A stretch of 64,000 nucleotides of DNA, taken from positions 857,343-921,342 of the forward strand of contig JASBNA010000013.1 of NCBI GenBank assembly GCA_038087015.1, given 5' to 3'. Below the pieces are notes generated by a model. That model was not told where the DNA came from. It saw only the letters and a program-made list of their open reading frames with translations, and did not search any database. Positions 38,084 through 48,182 of the stretch are shown piece after piece; position 1 is the stretch's first letter; each line of letters starts with the position of its first letter. A program made the position numbers and the translations under genes. This DNA comes from Cerrena zonata (lineage: Eukaryota > Basidiomycota > Agaricomycetes > Polyporales > Cerrenaceae).

Positions 38084-38402
38084 ATCATGGATAACAAAGT
38101 AATACAGTCAATATACCGAAACTATTATCGTCGTCGTGTTCTATTTGTTTCTGTTCATGTGAGAACTTCGGATTTTTATTTTGAAATATATTTTTTTCTG
38201 CCCTGTGAGTGATATCAGAATTGATCCGCAATGAATTGCAACCATTGAAACCACAGCTCCTTGCTTTGATGTTAGATATACAATACAAGTTTACATTAGG
38301 ATGGTACAATACAGGTGATTTTCCCAAATTTTTACTTTTTATTAAAAAAAAAAATGCACTAAATTAAGACAAAAATTGAAAGAATTAAAATTTTTAAAAT
38401 CT
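38084..38402. other. Intergenic region upstream of the CLD1-family gene
   Basis: 319 bases between the hydrolase start and the 3' end of the permease. An 80-codon minus-strand ORF here has no family resemblance. GAATTGCAACC near 38232 and an A-run at 38344-38354 are the only notable features. Confidence 0.4.
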
Positions 38403-40235
38403 CTAAACCGAAATATCACCTTTATAATCTTTAGTAGAATCGTTTCTAGCCGTAGTGTAGGCTGTATCTTCTTCCAAACCTTCGTGAAGGACGTGGCCTT
38501 GTAATTCTTCTTCAAAGAATTCCACATCAGCAGCTTCTTCAAACCAACCTTTTTCGAAGAAGCCAACACCAGGAGTACCGGGAACTGGACTAAAGTAACA
38601 TACAAAAGCATAAACCAAGAAAGCACTACAGAAGCCCATGAAATAATTCAAGTGGTAAACTTGGGTGGCACCAAGGGGAACTTTATGAGTACCGGTGGCA
38701 CCAACAAAACCAACAATGTTTGGCAAAATACCACAGATATAGGCAATGTAAGCTCTCCAGTTGCAACCAATTTTGCAGTAGTAATAGAAAGAAGGCATTG
38801 AAGGATTTTCTGGAGCAAAAGTTGAAAAAAGATGGGTTAATTTCAAATAACCACGACGAATATAGAAGTAATCACAAGCAACCACACCAGCAATTGAAGA
38901 AAGGAAAACCGAATATGCAGATAAGTAAGTAGTGAATTTTGAAGAGGAAGAATTAAGTTTCCAAGGGCAAACTGCTAAAGCCAATAAAGCACAAATATAA
39001 CTACCACGACGAATATTAAAATACGAAGGTAATATGGAAGTCAAATCGGTACCAAAAGATAAGGAATTAGCAGAGATATTAGTACCTAATTGAGCCAAGG
39101 CAAAAGCTGCACTAATGAAAAAGACACCAGCTCTTGATTTTGAAGAATAATCATGGTTTAAGAACTCTGATAAAACATCTAGAGGAGACCAGTAAGTAGT
39201 ACCGTATAAGACGGTAGAAGCAGAACTGATCAAAATACCAATCAACGCAGTGATTGAAAAACACAAAGGAATGGTGACAGTATAAACGATATATTTCATT
39301 GAGAATGAAGGAGTTCTTGCAAAACGAGAAAAATCTGGAGCATTTACGATTAAGGTAGCAAAGTTAGCCAAGGCATTCATGGTAGATTCGACAAAAGCCC
39401 AAGCAAAGTCTGAACCATGTAAAGACAGTTTTTGGTGAATGATAGGACCCACACCATTACATTTAACCAAGGTCCAAATTAAGAAAAGAATACCAGCAGG
39501 AGGAGCAATATAAGCCTTGACGGTAAATAAATGTCTTATTTTATGAGGAGGAAACCAAAGGAAAGGTAAAGCAAACAACCAGAATAAGAAAAATGATAAA
39601 AATTTAAAAGTAGTCAAGTCAGGATCACTAATATGATTTGGAATTTTTTCTTCCAAGTTATTACCAAAGATACTTCTTAACATCAATTCAAAAGTAGGAC
39701 CAGCAACCGCACATTGAACCGCATACCAAACACAAGACATCACCACACGATTAATAATTGGCCATAAAGCACCAAATAAACCAAAGGAACTACGAACTGC
39801 AACCGGGAAACTAATATGGTACATGATCCCAACTCTCGAACCAATACTGACAAAGACCCCACATAGTAAATAACCCAACCAAACACTTAACCAAGTCTGC
39901 CACCAGGTCATACCAGCTGCAACCCCGGTGGCAGCAATTTGAAAAGTATTAATATTGAAAGAATCAGCAATCCAAAAGAAAACATAATTATACCAATTCC
40001 ACTGTCTTCTAGCATACTCCACTGGTTTCAAGTCATAATTATACAAGAACATTTGGGTCTTAGTCAAGTCACTTGGCTCATCTATTCTAAGAGCCGAGTT
40101 AATCTTGGTCCATATCGACTTTTCCCCAGACTCCGAACGGGAAGAGTTCGAGGTATTCTGTTCATAATTAAACGAGTCTTGATCATTAACATTATTAGAA
40201 GCAGATACTATAGTATCCTTCTTAACATCAGACAT
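38403..40235 (-). CDS. FUI1: NCS1-family uridine/uracil permease (Fui1/Fur4-like)
   Basis: ATG 40235. A polar, Ser/Asn-rich N-terminus precedes RRQWNWYNYVFFWIADSFNINTFQIAATG, the signature opening of fungal NCS1 permeases, and about twelve membrane segments. GSRVGIMYHISFPVAVRSSFG, WPIINRVVMSCVWY and PPHKIRHLFTVKAY match Fui1 (uridine) better than Fur4 (uracil) by memory, so substrate choice is tentative. Fungal NCS1 proteins are plasma-membrane proton symporters and are turned over by ubiquitination of N-terminal Lys residues; Lys and acidic Ser clusters are present at residues 5-45. Upstream lies an unusual 1-kb region with a palindromic site array. Confidence 0.82.
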   Translation of the reverse strand: MSDVKKDTIVSASNNVNDQDSFNYEQNTSNSSRSESGEKSIWTKINSALRIDEPSDLTKTQMFLYNYDLKPVEYARRQWNWYNYVFFWIADSFNINTFQIAATGVAAGMTWWQTWLSVWLGYLLCGVFVSIGSRVGIMYHISFPVAVRSSFGLFGALWPIINRVVMSCVWYAVQCAVAGPTFELMLRSIFGNNLEEKIPNHISDPDLTTFKFLSFFLFWLFALPFLWFPPHKIRHLFTVKAYIAPPAGILFLIWTLVKCNGVGPIIHQKLSLHGSDFAWAFVESTMNALANFATLIVNAPDFSRFARTPSFSMKYIVYTVTIPLCFSITALIGILISSASTVLYGTTYWSPLDVLSEFLNHDYSSKSRAGVFFISAAFALAQLGTNISANSLSFGTDLTSILPSYFNIRRGSYICALLALAVCPWKLNSSSSKFTTYLSAYSVFLSSIAGVVACDYFYIRRGYLKLTHLFSTFAPENPSMPSFYYYCKIGCNWRAYIAYICGILPNIVGFVGATGTHKVPLGATQVYHLNYFMGFCSAFLVYAFVCYFSPVPGTPGVGFFEKGWFEEAADVEFFEEELQGHVLHEGLEEDTAYTTARNDSTKDYKGDISV

Positions 40236-41304
40236 AGTTAATGAAGAAATTTGTAAATAAAAAATTGAAAAATGAAAAATTAAAAAAATTAAAAATATTA
40301 CTCTATCGAAAGAGTTATTCAGTTATTTAAATGGGGTTCATAGCTGTAAATGCTATAAATGGTTATACGGCAGTTACCATTGCTTAATCTATTATTGTAG
40401 TAGAGATTTAATAATACAGTATTGCTTCTCTCTCCTGTATACCGAAAGAACGGCGAAGCATTTGCAGTTAAACTGCCCAAGATCAAACATGCAAAAGATC
40501 ATTTCTACATGATTGGAGGAGAACAATCTTGTCATCGAAGCGCAGCGACAGATTTTAATTAACAAAAATTCTTATCAATTTAAAGTTGCCTTATCAAAAT
40601 GAATTACCACCCTCGTCTTCTCGGGAGGGTCGGTGCACGCCCTCGCTGGTGCACCTTTTATATCAGGACGAAATTTCATGAAAACGATGTGTCACATTAG
40701 CCAAATGTGATCCATCACTTGCTAAGTTAATCTTGATGTGATGGATCATTTTACTGGATGATAGATCATTTTACTGGATGTGATCTATCGTTTTGAATCA
40801 AGGTCTGAATGTGATACATCGTTTCAATCATTTTTTGAAGATGATAACGATACATCACCTTTAATCAGAAACGATAGGCAAACACTGCGCGCCGCGACCA
40901 ATAAATAGGCCCGCTTATCGCTTCCAGGGTTCCTTACTGATTATCAGTTATCGATTGATCGTTACGATAGAATCGTAATAGACTGATTACATCAGTAGAT
41001 GGGTGGTGAATTAGTTGATTGATAGGAGTCAAGTGATTAACGGAATCTTTAGGGTGTTCTGTTTGAATTTACCGCTTGTAGCGCTTGTAGAGCAGTTTTA
41101 ATACTGATCGATTGAGTAAAGAACTGACTACTTGACCTTGGAGTCTCCATATTGTAAATGAATGAGATTCTGTCTTATTGTTAGTCTCCAGTCACTATTT
41201 TCAATCTAAACAGTAGAAAAACTGAGACACCTAATGAATCTCTCACAGAAAAATTGAATCAGACCCTATATACCAATGATCTAAAGTAGGAATCCAAGGA
41301 GTAG
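40236..41304. promoter_or_regulatory. Divergent regulatory region between FUI1-like and STB6-like genes
   Basis: 1.07 kb without a gene, between two divergent starts. It holds an inverted repeat GGTGCAC-10-GTGCACC (40632-40655), an array of GAT-NN-ATC palindromes (40707-40962), and a direct repeat of GATCATTTTACTGGATG (40744-40760 and 40764-40780). The density of short symmetric sites is far higher than in other intergenic regions here. Confidence 0.65.
40707..40962. repeat. Array of palindromic GAT-NN-ATC sites
   Basis: Six sites: GTGATCCATCAC (40707), GTGATGGATCAT (40738), ATGATAGATCAT (40758), GTGATCTATCGT (40780), GTGATACATCGT (40811) and ACGATACATCAC (40847). A seventh relative, TCGATTGATCGT, is at 40951, with ACGAT-AGA-ATCGT just after it. 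Start-to-start distances are 31, 20, 22, 31 and 36 bases. Confidence 0.8.
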
Positions 41305-43030
41305 ATGATGGAAGCTTCAAGGAAAATCAATCAAAAGCCACCGCATGTTTCGTCTAATGATCACATACCTTCTCTTGATTCCAATCCTCTGAATGTTAAT
41401 CCGGTTTCTAATGCCACTAGTACCCATGATCCGGGTCGTTTAAGTATAAATCCATCTAATGAACTTATAACATATATTTTCCCTGATTTTAATGCAGTTA
41501 AGTATTTCCAACGAGAGTTTATGCAGTTGAATGAGTTCCATTTAATTGAAGAATCCCGTGCCTCTGGGTTTGATATATATATGGTTGAACAATGGGTTTA
41601 TAATAGAAAAGTTGGTAGTATAGTATCTACTTTCACTGGGAATATGTCTTCTGAAATATCCGTGATTAAATTTACGATCTTGAAGAAACCAACTAAGAAT
41701 TATCCTTTGAGGTTTCAAGAATATTTAAACGAAGTGATGTTAAATCATGGGAAATTGAAAAAAATGGATCAGTCAAGATCTAAAGTATCAAGTGATATTG
41801 ATAATCATGTCAATGAATACTTATTTGTTACAAACTTGACTGCATTACCACCAAATTTGAATTTAATTCCAATTCCACAGAATGATGCAAGAGTAATTGA
41901 AGAATTTTTCATATTAAATTCAAATTTGAAAAAACTTCATTGTAGTGGTCGGTCAACTTATTTAATCACTGATAAGATTTCGGATGCTAATGAAGATAAA
42001 TTCAGGCATATGTATAAGATTTATAATACCACTATTCCAATTGAATTTGCCATTAGAGAATTGATAAATATTATTCAAACTTGTCTTTTCTATTTTGATT
42101 TATTAGATGCTAAATATTGCGATGGTTTACTTTGTAATAAAACTGAAGAAGCTATTTTAAATTGGTGGAACTTGATTGGTTTGCCCCACTTTAATGTTAA
42201 ACCTAATAACCACCATGGCATCCTACCTTCAAGAACTGTTGCTGGAATAATATCTTTGATTATTAGTGTTAAGTTAAGATTACATTTAATTGGTGGATGT
42301 GATGCCCCAAAGGATCCTTTTGATTTTGAAAATTTCATGATTTCAATCGGACAGTTTCAAAAACAATTTAAATTAGAAAAGAAAAGAAAATTGGATTTGG
42401 ATACCATCAATAAATTATTTACTATAACTAATCATAAACTTCTCCCTGATTATAATAATTCTCATTACAATAACTCTTCTCCTTCTAATGATTACAATAA
42501 GGATGACCTAGATGATTCTTTTGAGTACTCAGATGTCATATCGCCAGCATCTCCGAAATTACCTCCTCCTTCTAATAATAGCTCCTCGATTTTGAATCCT
42601 GTTAGTTCAATGGCTAACATGTCTGCAGCTACTTATAGAAGAAATAAACATTATTATAGAAAAGAAATGAAGAAAATTACCGATGTGGTTAAAAATACTG
42701 TCCAGGATCATATGTCTACAAAAGATGATGATAATTACTTCTTCACTGATTCTTCAACTAATTTGAAATCAAGCGGAGCCAAGCTTAGAAATAGAATAGC
42801 AAAACTAGCTGATAGTGTAAGCCCGATTGACGTGGAAACCCTTGATTTAGAAATTTTGGTGAAAAATTACTTGGTGGGTAAAACTTTACATCGACTTTGG
42901 TATGCAACTTCGTCAAGCGTTAATAATGTTAATACTTCAAATAATACCTCCTCCAACAAAAAGTTTGGTAACGATTCTCAATTCACCAATGGAAATGATA
43001 ACACTGCCTCTAGTAACCAACGTCACGGAT

Positions 43031-43063
<33 letters not shown>

Positions 43064-44610
43064 TCCACAATAACAATAATTATTCAACCTCAAGTCGTCA
43101 TAAGAATGGTTTTGCTGATAGAGCAATACCAAAGAATTATCAATTTGTCAGTTTGAAAGATTCAATAACAAAAAGTCAAGGGATTGGATTTGCAAATCCA
43201 AATAGTTCCCTCATTTCGGAACCCTCAAGGTATTCTCGTGGTTTGAATAAAATGAAATTTGGTCTACTGAACAAACGAGGGCTATTAAGTACAAACGCAG
43301 ATCAAAAAAGTGGATCAAAACCTTATCAAGATGATTCATCCAATGAAGATATCAGTTATGCAAATGAATTAAATGGTGCTACTGACCCCAGAGAAATCAA
43401 TTGTTCTGCTGATGAAAACAGAGGCCAACATTCAAGTCAAATAAATGACTGTTCGAATAAAAACCGCGATATATTTGAAGAGGATGACTTGCATCAATTT
43501 CAAATGAATTTGAATAGACGGAATTCATTCCCATTTCTGAAGAAAAAGGGAGAGATAAATTTAGATATTATTGAATTTCTAAGAAATGAAAAAGTCACTA
43601 CGAAAGAGAAAAGGCACAACAAAAATTCAGATCATAATTCTTTGCAAAACAATAATTTAGAAATTATGAATGATTACAGATTGAAAAAAACCAGAAGTTT
43701 TTCAAATTTAGAAGATTTGTTCTTTTCCACAAAATCTGGTCCATCAATTAATAAAATATCTAATTCTTATATCAATACAATTGACTCATTCCTAAAACTA
43801 GATTATGCAAAGAAGGATGCAGATGGAAATAGAATCGATAATATTGTTAATTCAAGACCCTTACCAACAAATCAAAGCATAAATAAAAAGTACCAACAAT
43901 TGAATTTGGAATTAATCAGACTGCATAATAATCATAACCAGATGGTTTCGAATAAAGTAAAAATCATTGACGAAGACCTATCTGGAAATTTAGATTATAA
44001 GATTAGTGATTTAACAGCTACAATTGACCGAATTGTTTATGAAACTAGAATTGTCGTACAAAGAATTAACGAATTAGAAGAAAATTCTAACTTGTTTGAT
44101 AGTAAATTAAATGATCAATGTATGAAAAAACTAGCTACTATTATTAATCACTTGGTCCGTCTGAATAAATTCAAGAAAGTCTTTGACGACCCAGATGAAA
44201 GAAATGAGTTGGTATTGAAGCTCACAGGAAATTCAGAAAGTGAGTTGGTTAATAGAGTGGATAAAAATTCAATTGACAATGAGGGGCTTTTCAGATTAAT
44301 TGTCATATTCATTTACGATATGATTGATTTCATTTTCCAACTCTTCAAATTCGATCGATCCAAAATGAATTTGGATAGGATCAGGCAATCTTGGGGTAAA
44401 CTTGATCCAAACAGAAAATACATCAACAAAGCATATAGTTACCTTGGTAGGGATCCAACAAGAGGTGTGGATATAGAGGAGTTGAAAAAAGATGAGCCAG
44501 AGAATGAATCACCTCTGCATATTAGCCTAGCAAATGAAAATGAAACTACTATGGAATCAAGTAGTAATGACGAACACAAACTTTCTTCTAGTTCTTCCTT
44601 GTCTCTGTGA
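41305..44610 (+). CDS. STB6: STB6/STB2-like Sin3-binding protein
   Basis: Two consecutive ATGs at 41305/41308. The N-terminal 340 residues match the Stb6/Stb2 family: YIFPDFNAVKYFQREF, IYMVEQWVYNRKVG, DGLLCNKTEEAILNWWNLIG and APKDPFDFENFMISIGQFQK. The middle is long, polar and Asn/Ser-rich, with a run of ten His codons (all CAT, 43033-43062). The C-terminus (about 860-1060) is helical and looks coiled-coil. Stb2 and Stb6 were found as Sin3-binding proteins; their role is poorly known and probably linked to histone-deacetylase repression. Length 1101 is larger than the S. cerevisiae proteins because of the low-complexity middle. Convergent with the next gene with only 37 bases between stop codons. 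Confidence 0.75.
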
Positions 44611-44647
44611 CTTCACAATTCTAATTAATGATAAAACTAACTGATTT

Positions 44648-45298
44648 TTATATTTTCTCGTTTTGTAGCGTAGGATCTGATGTAACATATCGATTAAATA
44701 CAGCATTCAAACTACTGATCAAGATCTTTAAATTTTTCTGATAATCATCAGAAAGAATTGTTTTGTTCTCTTGGATTATCTCTTCCGATAAGCTCTTATA
44801 GTAGAGCTCAAGCTTCTGGACTGCATGATTCATTTCTTTGATATTTACATCTAATAAGGAAATCTTTGGATCCATAATAGATTCATTGAAATATTTCAAA
44901 CGATCATTTTCGTTAGACTCGTCATCTTTACGCATCTGATTTCTATGCTGTACAAATTCCTGGAAGCTTTCTACAATTCCTGAATTCTGTTCATTCAATT
45001 CGAGTAGCTTTTCGGTAATGAAGTCTTGTTTCTGTATATCCATCACCAATTGTATTCTTTCCTTTTCTAAAGCTTGGATATTCTCCCCTTCTTCTTCCGA
45101 CCTGTTCGCATCATTTTCACTAGAGTCGCTCTCTACCTCGGGCCCCTTTTGTATAAGGCTCTCATAATCTCCAGATGATACAAGACCTCTAGCAGATTGT
45201 TGTAACGATGTAATCTGATTTGACGATTCATTAACTTGATTGCCCAAACTCTGGATCAAATAGTTCAACGTCTGAATTTCTTCACTGGGTTTATCCAT
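44648..45298 (-). CDS. Predicted coiled-coil protein of unknown function
   Basis: Not recognised with confidence. ATG 45298; 216 residues. It is strongly helical, with heptad-like patterns at about residues 8-45, 70-110 and 145-185. A serine/acidic patch (ESDSSENDANRSEEEGE) at about 55-70 could be phosphorylated. It has no signal peptide or membrane segment. Size, coiled coils and the C-terminal pattern LKILISSLNAVFNRYV are loosely reminiscent of small kinetochore proteins such as Mcm16/CENP-H, but this is a weak impression. Divergent from SEC13 with a possible small gene between them. Confidence 0.7.
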   Translation of the reverse strand: MDKPSEEIQTLNYLIQSLGNQVNESSNQITSLQQSARGLVSSGDYESLIQKGPEVESDSSENDANRSEEEGENIQALEKERIQLVMDIQKQDFITEKLLELNEQNSGIVESFQEFVQHRNQMRKDDESNENDRLKYFNESIMDPKISLLDVNIKEMNHAVQKLELYYKSLSEEIIQENKTILSDDYQKNLKILISSLNAVFNRYVTSDPTLQNEKI

Positions 45299-45386
45299 AC
45301 TTCACCCTTCGTTGTAGCCAACTTTTAAATCAATAGTACTTGCACAGTCGATACTATGGTTTATAGTAGTTCGATATTCAAACGAA

Positions 45387-45690
45387 ATGCTGCCGGGTAA
45401 TTTTTGTGTAGCTACTACAATCTCACTTGGAAAATTAGAAAAAAAAAATCCGACTTAACACGTCTCAATCGAGTATCGATCAACAAATTGATCAATTTGA
45501 CAACATCTGCCGATACGCCAATCGAAGCATCAAATTCAATTTGGGATAGGATACAAACTTCCAGTGATAAAGATAATCTGCGAGAAGCAAGAAAGAGAGA
45601 ACAAGTTTTGAAAGAAAAATAGAAGTTCCAACATTCTTTGCAAGCAAACAAATCTCTGAATTTTCAATTACAACAGTTAATCAAAGATAA
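45387..45690 (+). pseudogene. Possible small gene upstream of SEC13, frame broken
   Basis: ATG 45387 opens a 23-codon frame that ends just after an A-run (45428-45437). In another frame, a coding-like stretch follows (TRLNRVSINKLINLTTSAD, SIWDRIQ, REARKREQVLKEK) to TAG at 45620-45622. A third frame continues with [16 protein letters not shown] to TAA at 45690. Joined, this would be a charged protein of about 100 residues. I do not recognise it. Two one-base errors, one in the A-run, would reconcile the frames. It could equally be chance ORFs in the SEC13 5' region. Confidence 0.35.
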
Positions 45691-45709
45691 ATATAGTCAG
45701 GAATACAAT

Positions 45710-46597
45710 ATGGTCACAATTGGCAATGCACATGATGATTTGATTCATGACGCCGTCTTGGATTATTATGGTAAAAGATTAGCCACTGCTTCTTCTGATA
45801 AAACCATCAAGATCTTTGATATTGAGGGAACTCAAGAATATAAATTGGCTGAAACTTTGGTCGGTCATGAAGGCCCAGTTTGGCAAGTTGCCTGGGCTCA
45901 CCCTAAATTCGGCTCCATATTGGCTACTTGTTCATATGATGGGAAAGCGTTGATTTGGAAAGAGCAACCAGAAACTCAACAATGGTCTATTATTGCTGAA
46001 CATAAAGTGCATCAAGCAAGTGTTAACTCTGTAAGCTGGGCTCCTCATGAGCTTGGTGCAGTATTATTATGTACCTCTTCAGATGGTAAAGTGTCGGTTG
46101 TTGATTTTAAAGAAGACGGTACTACTTCTCATGTTATATTTGATGCACATGCCATAGGGGTGAATTCTGCTTCTTGGGCTCCTATAAATACCTCTGGTAA
46201 GGATTCTCAAAATGAGCGTAGGTTTGTTACATGTGGATCTGATAACTTGGCTAAAATCTGGAAGTTTGACTCTTCCTCCAATACCTATGTTGAAGAAGCT
46301 AAATTAGAAGGTCATACAGATTGGGTACGTGATGTCTGTTGGTCTCCTTCAGTCTTGATCAGAAGTTATATTGCTACTGCTTCTCAAGACCGTACCGTTT
46401 TGATTTGGTCTCAAGATAATACAGGCAAATGGCAAAAGCAACCATTAACTTCAGAAAAATTCCCCGATGTTTGTTGGAGAGCTTCTTGGTCCTTATCTGG
46501 TAACATTTTAGCTGTTTCCGGTGGTGATAATAAGATCAGTTTATGGAGAGAAAATTTACAAGGTAAATGGGAATCTGCTGGTGAAGTTGACCAATAA
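45710..46597 (+). CDS. SEC13: COPII and nuclear-pore WD-repeat protein Sec13
   Basis: The open frame extends upstream, but family alignment puts the start at ATG 45710 ([21 protein letters not shown]). Six WD-type blades fill the roughly 295 residues: [78 protein letters not shown] and [29 protein letters not shown]. Sec13 pairs with Sec31 in the COPII outer coat and with Nup145C/Nup84 in the nuclear pore, so it shares the pore context of POM152 at the start of the window. PNP1 is convergent downstream, exactly as YLR208W/YLR209C in S. cerevisiae. Confidence 0.96.
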   Translation: MVTIGNAHDDLIHDAVLDYYGKRLATASSDKTIKIFDIEGTQEYKLAETLVGHEGPVWQVAWAHPKFGSILATCSYDGKALIWKEQPETQQWSIIAEHKVHQASVNSVSWAPHELGAVLLCTSSDGKVSVVDFKEDGTTSHVIFDAHAIGVNSASWAPINTSGKDSQNERRFVTCGSDNLAKIWKFDSSSNTYVEEAKLEGHTDWVRDVCWSPSVLIRSYIATASQDRTVLIWSQDNTGKWQKQPLTSEKFPDVCWRASWSLSGNILAVSGGDNKISLWRENLQGKWESAGEVDQ

Positions 46598-46919
46598 ATG
46601 TACTATATTTGATCTCCAGTAATATGGGAGCAATTCTTCTAATGACTTCAAAATTTAAAACATAAAAATGAAAAAAAAATTGAAAAAAAAATCAAAATCA
46701 AAGATTAAAACTACATGACAAATTCGTAAAATGAAAATTATAAAACAAAAAAAAGCATCGAATCATCGTGGAATATTTACTTCAATCAATCCTAGTAAAG
46801 TTACGAAATGATTGGTGTTGGGAAGGCGTATATTTCTGTGCTTTAAAAATTTTAAGAAAATCATTCATTTTATTTCTTGATCGTACATATATCTTTAGAT
46901 GCATATAATTGAATGCAAC
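46598..46919. other. Convergent intergenic region SEC13/PNP1
   Basis: 322 bases, very AT-rich with several A-runs (46670-46700, 46745-46755). Both genes end here; shared bidirectional polyadenylation signals are likely. No gene seen. Confidence 0.5.
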
Positions 46920-47843
46920 TTATAATTCATTGATAGTAGCTTCAAAAATTCTTGTAACGTCTTTGGAAGCTTCATCTGCAGCTTGTAATACTTCAGCATG
47001 CGATGCTATGTTCTCATTGAGGGGTTTGGCGTTTTCATCAAATACACTTGGTGGTTTCTCACCATTACCGGAGTTAGTTATCAAGGATAAGGCCAAAACA
47101 TTGAGGCCCGAATGACGGGCTACAACCACTTCAGGAACAGTGGACATACCAACAGCATCGGCTCCAATTACTCTAAGCATTCTCACTTCAGCCCTTGATT
47201 CAAAAGTTGGACCTGAGGCGAATAAATAAGTTCCTTCATAAATATTACGAGTAACACCCAATTCTTTAGCTTTGGTGAAGAACTTCTTCCGCAATTCATG
47301 ACTGTAAGCATCAGACAAAGGTTGGAAACGATCTCCAAAAGTCTCCAAATTAGGACCTCTCAATGAATGTTGGCCAGCAAGACCTGGAAAATCAATGTGA
47401 TCATTGATTATCATTAGATCACCTGGTTTGAAAGATGGATTGACTCCACCTGCTGCATTTGTAACAATCACATTCTCGACACCAAGTTTTTTGCTTACTC
47501 TGACTGGGAAAGTAGTTTGTTGGAAAGTATACCCTTCATAGTAGTGAAGACGTCCAACCATACATATCACAGGTACCTTGTTCGATCCAATTAGTCCAAA
47601 AACTAGTTTACCGGCATGACCAGGAACGGTCGATGTCTTAAATCCTGGAATATTCTTATAAGATAATTCAATTAGGGACTCTTTATCTAAAAGACTGGCT
47701 ATCCCACCTAACCCTGATCCGCATATTATTAGTACTCTCGGCTTGGATATAGCTGAATCTGTTGGCAAAACCGATTGGATTTTATTAACGGCTTGGCCAA
47801 TCAAGTCAATGTACTGCTCTGGGGTTATCAAATCCGACGACAT
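46920..47843 (-). CDS. PNP1: Purine nucleoside phosphorylase
   Basis: ATG 47843; 307 residues. Class-I purine nucleoside phosphorylase signatures: VLIICGSGLGGIASLL (phosphate loop), TVPGHAGKLVFG, VICMVGRLHYYEGYT, VIVTNAAGGVNPSFKPGDLMIINDHI, GTYLFASGPTFESRAEVRML and GADAVGMSTVPEVVVARH. It phosphorolyses inosine and guanosine for purine salvage and nicotinamide riboside use, in the cytosol. Length is as in S. cerevisiae (311). No broken motifs. Conserved convergent neighbour of SEC13. Confidence 0.96.
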   Translation of the reverse strand: MSSDLITPEQYIDLIGQAVNKIQSVLPTDSAISKPRVLIICGSGLGGIASLLDKESLIELSYKNIPGFKTSTVPGHAGKLVFGLIGSNKVPVICMVGRLHYYEGYTFQQTTFPVRVSKKLGVENVIVTNAAGGVNPSFKPGDLMIINDHIDFPGLAGQHSLRGPNLETFGDRFQPLSDAYSHELRKKFFTKAKELGVTRNIYEGTYLFASGPTFESRAEVRMLRVIGADAVGMSTVPEVVVARHSGLNVLALSLITNSGNGEKPPSVFDENAKPLNENIASHAEVLQAADEASKDVTRIFEATINEL

Positions 47844-48098
47844 TTAGTTTTATTTGATTGAAGTCCCTTCAAAAGATATCTAGGTTGTGATATTTAACAA
47901 AAAAAAACAACTCCGTGCAGAAAAAAAAAAGGGAACAAAATCAGACCAGGATTAGCTACACACCGTTACTTTGAGGCACACTTATTCAGCTATATCAGTT
48001 TGCTAAGTCCTGCGATGTTTACTAACACCGCGATACCATTTAACATATCACCTCATCATAACCCCCGTAGTTGACGATAAAAAAATTGCAAAAAGTAA

Positions 48099-48182
48099 AG
48101 CCCAACGCGGGGCTCGAACCCGCAACCTTCTGATGATCTCACTAATAAGAGTCAGATGCTCTACCGATTGAGCTAGCCAGGC
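48099..48182 (-). tRNA. tRNA-Lys(CUU) with an 11-nt intron
   Basis: The minus strand folds as a cloverleaf: acceptor GCCTGGC/GTTGGGC (three G-U pairs), D-arm GCTC-AATCGGTA-GAGC, anticodon stem TCTGA/TCAGA, and T-arm GCGGG-TTCGAAC-CCCGC. The anticodon loop region is 18 nt instead of 7, so an 11-nt intron follows position 37. The anticodon is CTT (loop CTCTTA), decoding AAG. A-box (TAGCTCAATCGGT) and B-box (GGTTCGAACCC) are intact. A T-run terminator follows about 5 nt after the gene. Mature length is 72 plus the discriminator. Confidence 0.92.

Noticed and set aside
38085..38327. 80-codon minus-strand ORF upstream of the CLD1-family gene
   Set aside because: Composition not protein-like; occupies the promoter.
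38342..38626. 94-codon minus-strand ORF overlapping the 3' end of the permease
   Set aside because: Shadow frame of the NCS1 permease gene.
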